Assembly: GCA_014762585.1 (NCBI GenBank)
Contig: JABURN010000003.1
Location: 1 to 7,056 of the forward strand
Origin: Methylophaga sp.
GTDB taxonomy: Bacteria; Pseudomonadota; Gammaproteobacteria; Nitrosococcales; Methylophagaceae
Reading direction: 5' to 3'
DNA: 7,056 nt
Under the pieces are notes generated by a model. It was not told where the DNA came from. It saw only the letters and a list, made by a program, of their open reading frames with translations, and did not search any database. A program made the translations under genes and the position numbers. Below, piece after piece: positions 1 to 4,166 of this stretch (its first letter is position 1; each line of letters starts with the position of its first letter).

Positions 1-291
1 CACTATCAGGTCAGCCCTTACCAGCTCATCGATGAGCGTATCAGACTGACTAAGCAACTGTTTTTGCTGCATAGTTCTCTTGTCATCAGGTGTGAAGACC
101 GCGCCGATCCAGTCATGGCTGATAAAGGCTGGTGGTAACGCTCCCACATCACGGTAAATGATTTCTTCATCAGGTGAATATTCATCTAATTTTTTGATGA
201 ATTCACGTGCCAAAGTGCGGGAAAGGGAAGAATGTGAAGCTTTCTCGTTATTAATCGGTCTGGCACTTGCTTCAATAAGTAATACAGTCAT
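1..291 (-). CDS. azoR: FMN-dependent NADH azoreductase/quinone reductase, N-terminal part (cut by window edge)
   Basis: Family members are cytosolic, dimeric, flavodoxin-fold enzymes that use FMN and NAD(P)H for two-electron reduction of quinones and azo compounds. Visible here are 97 codons from the start; the rest lies beyond the left edge. The reading opens with a hydrophobic first strand and an FMN phosphate-loop-like turn (residues 3-11, TVLLIEASAR), then a Ser-rich helix start near residues 19-25. A stretch at about residues 41-75 contains RDVGALPP and WIGAVFTPDD, which align by eye with E. coli AzoR (RDLAANPIP, LVGALRPSD). The ADLIV strand follows at the edge. The start ATG at 289-291 is preceded by a good Shine-Dalgarno (AGGAG, 7 nt away). 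The gene diverges from a LysR regulator, which is a common arrangement for azoR-type genes and suggests direct control. Substrate cannot be inferred. The family call is fairly sure, and the gene symbol is used in the family sense. Confidence 0.85.
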   Translation of the reverse strand, partial: MTVLLIEASARPINNEKASHSSLSRTLAREFIKKLDEYSPDEEIIYRDVGALPPAFISHDWIGAVFTPDDKRTMQQKQLLSQSDTLIDELVRADLIV

Positions 292-406
292 GTTCGTCTC
301 CTAATTCAGGCGTGATGAATTTTATGAACTATACTTCTACTTATCCTATTGTTTTACAAATGATATTATCTTCAGCTTGGATGAATTTATCTCATGTATA
401 GGTTAA
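292..406. promoter_or_regulatory. Divergent azoR-lysR control region with candidate LysR site
   Basis: This AT-rich 115-bp gap separates two divergent starts, so it should hold both promoters and the regulator's binding site. For lysR, TATTAT (364-369) is a fair -10 with a weak -35 (TTATCC, 341-346, 17-bp spacer). Between them lies a small inverted repeat, TTGT-TTT-ACAA (349-359). It sits inside a 13-mer starting at 347 that fits the LysR T-N11-A pattern, so autoregulation is possible. GATGAATTT occurs twice in direct orientation (314-322 and 380-388). For azoR, the only -10-like hexamer is TATAGT on the minus strand (328-333), without a good -35, as expected of an activator-dependent promoter. 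All site assignments are inference from short matches. Confidence 0.4.
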
Positions 407-1291
407 ATGATGACCAAAATCCCGAACCTTAATATGCTCTATACCTTTAGCAGAGCAGCCCAGCTAAAAAGTTTTAAAGATGCAGCAACTGAGCTACATA
501 TCACTCCCACAGCGGTTTCGCATCAAATGAGAAAGCTCGAAGAGGTCTTAGGTCAAACGTTATTCATACGTTTGACCAGAGAGATTCAACTAACAGAGAA
601 GGGACAACAACTGGCGGATGTCAGTCAACGAATATTTAGTGAGCTGACACGAACTTTGGATGACATCACCAGTGAAGATAAACAAATCACAGTAACAACA
701 ACAGTCGCTTTTGCCTCCATGTGGCTGGTACCCAAGCTGGCTGATTTCCAAAAACTTAACGCTGGGCTCAAGGTTTCGATTGTCACCTCAGACGACGTTG
801 TTGATATGAAATCCAGCCAGAATATTGATTTAGCCATTCGCTACTCTAAAGACATTGATAACACGAAAAATGCCACACCCTTAGTTACAGAAACTATGGG
901 CCTATATGCCTCTAAAGCATATATATCAGGTTTGAGTAGTAAGACTATTCCAGTCATTACGACTAATTGGAAAAATAAAGCCCTGCCTAATATAAGCTTC
1001 ACCGGTTGCATTGATAATGGCAGGTATCAGACACAAAAAGCAGAAAGCTATGATCAAGAAAACCATGTTATTCAGGCCGCAGTATCAGGACGGGGAGTGG
1101 CGTTTGTCAGTGACATACTCGTTGATGACTATGTCCAGAATGAGTGGTTGGTAAGATTGCCCGGCACACATTCTGTAGAAGGTCTCAAATACTATCTGGT
1201 AAGTAGAAAATCCCTATCATCAGGTATGCAATCCAATATTGATTTTTTTGTAACATGGCTCAACCAGCAACTAGCTGAAGCGATGTCTTAA
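407..1291 (+). CDS. LysR-family transcriptional regulator (GcvA-like)
   Basis: This is a DNA-binding regulator of normal LysR length (294 aa). The N-terminal winged helix-turn-helix covers residues 5-65. The family pattern is clear: F14..AA.L.SF..AA..L.IT..AVS38HQ..KLE..LG..LF..L, followed by LTEKGQ. A linker helix follows at about 65-90. The periplasmic-binding-protein-like effector domain runs from about residue 92 (ITVTTTVAFASMWLVPKL) to the end, with GRGVAFV near residue 226 as typical of the GcvA/AmpR-type branch. Two ATGs are adjacent (407 and 410); the Shine-Dalgarno is weak (AGG at 400-402), so either could be used. By its divergent placement the likely target is the azoreductase gene; the inducer is unknown (quinones or electrophiles would be a guess). 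No strong terminator follows. Base composition and A/T-ending codons look richer in AT than the genes to the right. Confidence 0.9.
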   Translation: MMTKIPNLNMLYTFSRAAQLKSFKDAATELHITPTAVSHQMRKLEEVLGQTLFIRLTREIQLTEKGQQLADVSQRIFSELTRTLDDITSEDKQITVTTTVAFASMWLVPKLADFQKLNAGLKVSIVTSDDVVDMKSSQNIDLAIRYSKDIDNTKNATPLVTETMGLYASKAYISGLSSKTIPVITTNWKNKALPNISFTGCIDNGRYQTQKAESYDQENHVIQAAVSGRGVAFVSDILVDDYVQNEWLVRLPGTHSVEGLKYYLVSRKSLSSGMQSNIDFFVTWLNQQLAEAMS

Positions 1292-1501
1292 TAAATAACA
1301 GCCTCTAAACTCTCTATACCAGACAGCTCACCACAAAATGTGGCTGTTTACGATGTTAAGTGGTTTATGGTCATGGACTGCTTCTATCTGGTGACACGAG
1401 TTGTCAGTCAGTACCTGAATCTCAATTTGTCATAACCTAAATGATACGAACCACAACAGAAGCGTGAATTTCACTTTGTTTTTTGAGTCCATTTAAGTTC
1501 G

Positions 1502-1554
1502 CATAATATATATTATGTTAAATTATGTATTCATGAATAATATCTAAGAGATAT
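1502..1554. repeat. Cluster of three perfect short palindromes
   Basis: Three dyads lie within 53 bp. CATAATATATATTATG (1502-1517) is a perfect 16-base palindrome. TATTCATGAATA (1528-1539) is a perfect 12-base palindrome. ATATCT-AAG-AGATAT (1540-1554) is a 6-bp inverted repeat with a 3-nt loop that abuts the second. They lie far from either flanking start, so ordinary promoter operators are not obvious. AT-richness makes short palindromes more likely by chance, but three back to back are notable. Confidence 0.55.
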
Positions 1555-1620
1555 GTAAGTGCTCACAATATTAAATGTTCACTTCTCCACTTCAGGTGCT
1601 AAAAATCCAAAAAGCAGCAG

Positions 1621-1681
1621 TTCAGAATTTAATTTCTGACGTGTTATGCCCGGTAATCATCACCAGATTTTTAATTCTGAA
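1621..1681. repeat. Inverted repeat with alternative pairing partners
   Basis: TTCAGAATT (1621-1629) is matched exactly by its reverse complement AATTCTGAA (1673-1681). Part of the same left arm (TCAGAA, 1622-1627) can instead pair with the nearer TTCTGA (1634-1639) to give an 18-nt hairpin. The element ends just before the terminator of the minus-strand gene, so it lies beyond that gene's expected transcript end. Function unknown. Confidence 0.4.
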
Positions 1682-1686
1682 AGCAT

Positions 1687-1717
1687 AAAAAAGCCCAACT
1701 GAGAATTTCAGTTGGGC
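1687..1717 (-). terminator. Strong intrinsic terminator of the DUF5677-type gene
   Basis: A perfect 10-bp stem (GCCCAACTGA at 1693-1702 with TCAGTTGGGC at 1708-1717) closes a 5-nt loop. On the minus strand it is followed directly by six T residues (A-tract 1687-1692 on the plus strand). It begins 23 bp beyond the stop codon at 1741-1743. The plus-strand side has only TT after the stem, so it should act mainly in the minus direction. Confidence 0.9.
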
Positions 1718-1740
1718 CTTCAAAAGATAAATACTAAAAG

Positions 1741-2565
1741 TTATCGGTGTGAGACTTTCACAACGATATGTTTCCAGACATCCTGCGCTTTGTGTTTGAT
1801 GGCCTCCAGACTTGATGTCTGTTCTTCGGGTTGGCGATGAATCTTGAGCATGATCTCTACGCCGGCAATCAGGTAATCCCCCGCGGTTAACATCAATGTT
1901 GAGAGTCTGTCCTGGTGATCGGCTCGTGTATTAATGCCAACAATGGCATCACTACGTTCATCAATATCCAGATCGGCTTTTAGTGAATGCAGATTGCTGT
2001 GAACGCTCTCGCTCAGTAATTGATAGGTTGTGCGGTATTCATTCAACAGTCCTGCCAGCTCCGCTTTGATAAAAACATGAATATCATCACGGTCGTCTTC
2101 ATCGGCGCTGTTGATGACTTTTTTCAGATGAGACATTTCATCTTCGGTGAATGTGGGTGTCTCTAGCTGCTCGTTATAGAGCTTAATCAGCACTTCCCTT
2201 CTCTGGTCATCATTGCCCACCGTCAGGGCCGCAAGCAGATCATCATGCTGATGCAGTGCCACCAGGTTAAATAAAAGCTCCAGCATGCAGCGGGTCATAA
2301 TTTCAACCTGATGCGTCATGCCGCGTTCAGACATCAGAATAATGGACTGGAAATGTGACAGCATGCGCTGAAAATGCAGTGTCAGATACACCTCTTTTTC
2401 ATCATCCGGGTGGATGTGACAATGATTGAGGACTGATTGCCCCAGCTTGTTGAGGTCTTTGCAGACTGTGTAATAGTTGCTTTGCTTTATCTCTGTGGCA
2501 AAGTCGCCACTGCAGCATTGTTCTGATAAAAAACCGACTTCTCTGAAGCTGGCGGCATCATTCAT
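1741..2565 (-). CDS. DUF5677-type helical protein of unknown function
   Basis: I recognise this only as resembling the DUF5677 family, whose function is not established. The protein is 274 aa from the chosen start, predicted soluble and mostly helical, with no signal peptide or membrane segment. Two family-like motifs stand out: RCMLELLFNLVAL (residues 92-104) and Y181QLLSESVH189, in which the Y..LSe.vH pattern is the family's most recognisable feature. A strongly acidic stretch (DEDDRDD, about 155-161) lies between them. ATG 2563-2565 is preferred because GGGGAG lies about 8 nt upstream. Longer starts at ATG 2601 or TTG 2622 add a basic leader with poorer ribosome sites. It is monocistronic, ends at a strong terminator and diverges from the pterin dehydratase operon, with which it shares an upstream region. 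Related families sometimes occur in defence or accessory loci, but nothing here shows such a role. Confidence 0.7.
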   Translation of the reverse strand: MNDAASFREVGFLSEQCCSGDFATEIKQSNYYTVCKDLNKLGQSVLNHCHIHPDDEKEVYLTLHFQRMLSHFQSIILMSERGMTHQVEIMTRCMLELLFNLVALHQHDDLLAALTVGNDDQRREVLIKLYNEQLETPTFTEDEMSHLKKVINSADEDDRDDIHVFIKAELAGLLNEYRTTYQLLSESVHSNLHSLKADLDIDERSDAIVGINTRADHQDRLSTLMLTAGDYLIAGVEIMLKIHRQPEEQTSSLEAIKHKAQDVWKHIVVKVSHR

Positions 2566-2599
2566 AAGGTGTCTCCCCTTCTTCAAAATCACTAACTTC

Positions 2600-2627
2600 A
2601 TCTTACTCTTTAAACGCTGCAAGACAA
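2600..2627 (-). promoter_or_regulatory. Weak candidate promoter of the DUF5677-type gene
   Basis: On the minus strand TTGTCT (2622-2627) and TAAGAT (2600-2605) are separated by 16 bp. Each matches four of six sigma-70 consensus bases. Transcription would start a few tens of bases before ATG 2565, leaving a short leader that contains the ribosome site. The match is modest and could be chance. Confidence 0.25.
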
Positions 2628-2645
2628 ACCGTTTCCCGCATTTCT

Positions 2646-2681
2646 ACAGTGTTTTGACAGTGTTATATAAATATGTCTAAC
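2646..2681 (+). promoter_or_regulatory. Candidate promoter of the pterin dehydratase operon with an 11-bp-phased direct repeat
   Basis: A perfect -35 hexamer TTGACA (2654-2659) is followed, after 16 bp, by TCTAAC (2676-2681, four of six bases of the -10). TACAAT (2688-2693) is a better -10 but has no fitting -35. ACAGTGTT occurs twice in the same orientation (2646-2653 and 2657-2664), offset by 11 bp (one DNA turn) and overlapping the -35. That is the layout expected of a repressor or activator site. The regulator is unknown. Confidence 0.45.
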
Positions 2682-2702
2682 TGGGCGTACAATAAACTTA
2701 TT

Positions 2703-2713
2703 AAGGAGGTGAT
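2703..2713 (+). promoter_or_regulatory. Near-maximal Shine-Dalgarno that sets the dehydratase start
   Basis: AAGGAGGTGAT is complementary over its full length to the usual 3' end of bacterial 16S rRNA. Its GGAGG core ends 8 nt before ATG 2718, which fixes that ATG as the start. ATG 2712 lies inside the site and is too close, and ATG 2673 has no ribosome site. Such an extended match suggests strong translation of the first operon gene. Confidence 0.8.
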
Positions 2714-2717
2714 GAAC

Positions 2718-3101
2718 ATGAGCTGGAGAGAAGACGGCAAAGAAAAAACCTACTCCGATGAAGAGGTCGAGGCGAAGCTGAAGGAAGAGTTACCTCACTG
2801 GTATCTGGAAAACGGCTGGATCCGACGCAAATACAAAACCAGCAGTTGGAAAAGCACCTTGATGGTGGTCAACACGGTAGGTCACCTGGCTGAAGCAGCA
2901 TTCCACCATCCGGATCTGACTGTGTCCTACGCTTTTGTTATCGTCAAACTGGTCAATCACGCTGCCAAAGGCATTACCGACAAAGATTTCGAACTGGCCA
3001 GGAAAATTGAAGAAGTGGTCATGTGGCAGCCCGGTCTGGAAGAAGGTGCATTAACCGGCACGCCTGACGATCCACGCTTCAAATACATCAAATACGATTA
3101 A
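2718..3101 (+). CDS. Pterin-4a-carbinolamine dehydratase family protein (PCD/DCoH-like)
   Basis: Classical members dehydrate 4a-hydroxytetrahydropterin to recycle the cofactor of aromatic amino acid hydroxylases. Relatives in organisms without such hydroxylases have been linked to other roles, including molybdenum-cofactor metabolism. The 127-aa cytosolic protein carries the complete family signature: E59-x3-H63-H64-P65-x5-Y71-x9-H81-x8-D90. This includes the three catalytic-site histidines; the residue before H81 is Asn, where many homologues have Thr. The W28 region and the ITDKDFELARKIE helix also fit. After about residue 104 there is a tail (QPGLEEGALTGTPDDPRFKY...) longer than in the shortest members of about 100 residues. 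The gene starts at ATG 2718, after a near-perfect Shine-Dalgarno. It heads a four-gene operon with no phenylalanine hydroxylase in the window, so the physiological pterin substrate is uncertain. Confidence 0.9.
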   Translation: MSWREDGKEKTYSDEEVEAKLKEELPHWYLENGWIRRKYKTSSWKSTLMVVNTVGHLAEAAFHHPDLTVSYAFVIVKLVNHAAKGITDKDFELARKIEEVVMWQPGLEEGALTGTPDDPRFKYIKYD

Positions 3102-3121
3102 ATTCGTACTGGAGCGATACC

Positions 3122-3328
3122 ATGAATGAAGAAATGTTAAACATGGATATTCGTAAATTTCTCAAGGAAGTTGGTGTGACCTCACAGCGTGAAATCGAAC
3201 ATGCGATTATCCGAGCGCTGGATAATGATGAACTCAATGGTATGGAAACCATTGAAGTCAAAATGACGCTGGACGTCCCTGCGCTGTCTATCAAGCATAA
3301 AGTGGATGGCACAATTCATCTGAGCTAA
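3122..3328 (+). CDS. DUF6494 family small protein
   Basis: This 68-aa protein has the look of DUF6494: an N-terminal MNEEMLNMDIRKFLKEVGVT segment, then SQREIEHAI, then a C-terminal part of alternating hydrophobics (IEVKMTLDVPALSIKHKVDG) ending in a short strand. The likely fold is two helices (about residues 7-37) followed by a beta hairpin. There is no signal peptide, membrane span, cysteine or recognisable catalytic motif. The function of the family is unknown to me. ATG 3122 follows GGAG (3111-3114) at a spacing of 7 nt; later in-frame ATGs (3134, 3143) lack better sites. It lies 20 bp after the dehydratase and 17 bp before the ferritin-like gene, so it is co-transcribed and may be an accessory protein of one of them. 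Confidence 0.75.
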   Translation: MNEEMLNMDIRKFLKEVGVTSQREIEHAIIRALDNDELNGMETIEVKMTLDVPALSIKHKVDGTIHLS

Positions 3329-3345
3329 ATCACGGGAGGTCTGAT

Positions 3346-3789
3346 ATGACTGACCAGGCTTTAGACACTAATAAAGTAGTCAATTTACTCAATCAAATTC
3401 TTGAAACTGAACTGGCGGGTGTGGTTCGCTACACCCACTATTCATTTATGGTGTATGGTTACGGCCGTATTCCCATCGTATCCTGGATGCGAAGCCAGGC
3501 CGATGAATCCCTGACGCATGCTCAGGAGGCAGGTGAACTCATCACCCATCTTGGTTATCATCCGTCACTGGGCATTGGCCCCCTGCTGGAATCTCAACAG
3601 CATGACATCGGGGCCATTCTGCATGAATCACTGGATCACGAGCAGCTGTCAATTGAGAAATATCATGCCTTGCTGCAACTGGTCGCGGGCAAGAGTGTGA
3701 TGCTGGAAGAATATGCCCGCCAGAAAATTTCTGAAGAGGAAATGCATGTCGGTGAAGTCAGGAAAATGTTAAGGAAACCAGGTGATTAA
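3346..3789 (+). CDS. Bacterioferritin/Dps-like ferritin-fold protein
   Basis: This is a four-helix-bundle protein of the ferritin superfamily, 147 aa, a little shorter than the 158 of E. coli Bfr. Known members oxidise Fe(II) at a di-iron site and store iron or protect against peroxide. Probable metal ligands by alignment with Bfr are E22 (in LETELAG, with Y29 after it), H58, E99, E131 and H134 (EEMH). In the second helix the usual E-x-x-H is absent: E54 is four residues before H58, and the expected ligand position is S55. No Met stands where Bfr binds haem (L56 there), so haem binding between subunits is unlikely. HLGYHPSLGIGPL (68-80) matches the Bfr LEGLP loop region, and LEEYAR (120-125) precedes the last helix. 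GGGAGGT lies 5 nt before ATG 3346. The stop overlaps the next gene by one base. Confidence 0.85.
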   Translation: MTDQALDTNKVVNLLNQILETELAGVVRYTHYSFMVYGYGRIPIVSWMRSQADESLTHAQEAGELITHLGYHPSLGIGPLLESQQHDIGAILHESLDHEQLSIEKYHALLQLVAGKSVMLEEYARQKISEEEMHVGEVRKMLRKPGD

Positions 3790-4166
3790 TGGATATCGAT
3801 GAATCCTTGAATGTGTTTGGAGAACCGCTTCAGTCCTGCAGTGAAGAACCCCTGACAGGTTTCTACCGCGATGGTTGCTGCAACACAAGCGATGCCGATT
3901 ATGGCCAGCACACTGTTTGTGTTCAGGTGAATCAGGCATTTCTTGAGTATTCACGTTTTCGTGGCAATGACCTGACGACCCCAATGGAAGAGTTCGGATT
4001 CCCCGGTCTAAAGGAAGGTGATCGCTGGTGTCTGTGCGCCGTTCGCTGGCTGGAAGCCTATGAACACAATATGGCACCCCGCGTTTACCTGGCTGGTACC
4101 CATCAGCGGGCAACCGAAATTATTCCACTGGATTTACTGAAAGAGTTTGCCGCTGATCTTAATTAG
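3789..4166 (+). CDS. DUF2237 family cysteine-rich protein
   Basis: This protein of unknown function (125 aa) is cytosolic by appearance, with no signal peptide. It shows the DUF2237 pattern throughout: C17..EPLTGFYRDGCC (17-31), D..YG.HTVC44, a helix ending in GNDL..P (59-65), then FGFPGLKEGDRWCLCAVRW (69-87), AP.VYLAGTH (96-105) and a final amphipathic helix. Six cysteines (17, 30, 31, 44, 81, 83) plus H41, H93 and H105 could bind a metal or cycle through disulfides; this is inference. ATG 3789 shares its A with the TAA of the ferritin-like gene (TAATG), and AGG lies 6 nt upstream, so translation is probably coupled. It is the last gene of the operon and overlaps the convergent helicase gene by 8 bp. 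Coupling to a ferritin-fold gene hints at iron or redox work. Confidence 0.85.
   Translation: MDIDESLNVFGEPLQSCSEEPLTGFYRDGCCNTSDADYGQHTVCVQVNQAFLEYSRFRGNDLTTPMEEFGFPGLKEGDRWCLCAVRWLEAYEHNMAPRVYLAGTHQRATEIIPLDLLKEFAADLN

Larger units (their letters stand above)
1292..1686. other. Long AT-rich intergenic gap, no convincing gene
   Basis: Between the lysR stop and the terminator of the next gene I see no open frame with a start, ribosome site and recognisable protein on either strand. A small hairpin (CCACA-AAA-TGTGG, 1331-1343) with a short T run could weakly end lysR transcription. Another weak dyad (1464-1474) is followed by a T-rich run. The right half carries the palindrome cluster and inverted repeats listed separately. 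Nothing recognisable as a tRNA or known small RNA is present, but an unknown small RNA cannot be excluded. Confidence 0.5.

Noticed and set aside
625..837. Minus-strand open frame of 70 codons inside lysR
   Set aside because: It lies opposite the conserved effector domain and has Ser/Thr-rich shadow composition.
1331..1349. Possible intrinsic terminator of lysR
   Set aside because: The stem has only 5 bp with a 3-nt loop and the T run is broken, which is too weak to list as a terminator.
1377..1470. Possible small or degraded gene in the gap after lysR
   Set aside because: The longest readings are under about 35 codons, have no start with a ribosome site, and resemble no protein I recognise.
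2566..2622. Longer start (TTG 2622 or ATG 2601) for the DUF5677-type protein
   Set aside because: The added leader is short and basic, its ribosome sites are weaker, and GGGGAG sits correctly before ATG 2565.
2673..2717. Longer start (ATG 2673) for the pterin dehydratase
   Set aside because: It would translate through the near-perfect Shine-Dalgarno at 2703-2713 and overlap the likely -10; it has no ribosome site of its own.
3769..4113. Antisense open frame opposite DUF2237
   Set aside because: Low-complexity Arg/His/Pro-rich product with no family resemblance, and it lies fully opposite a well-supported gene.
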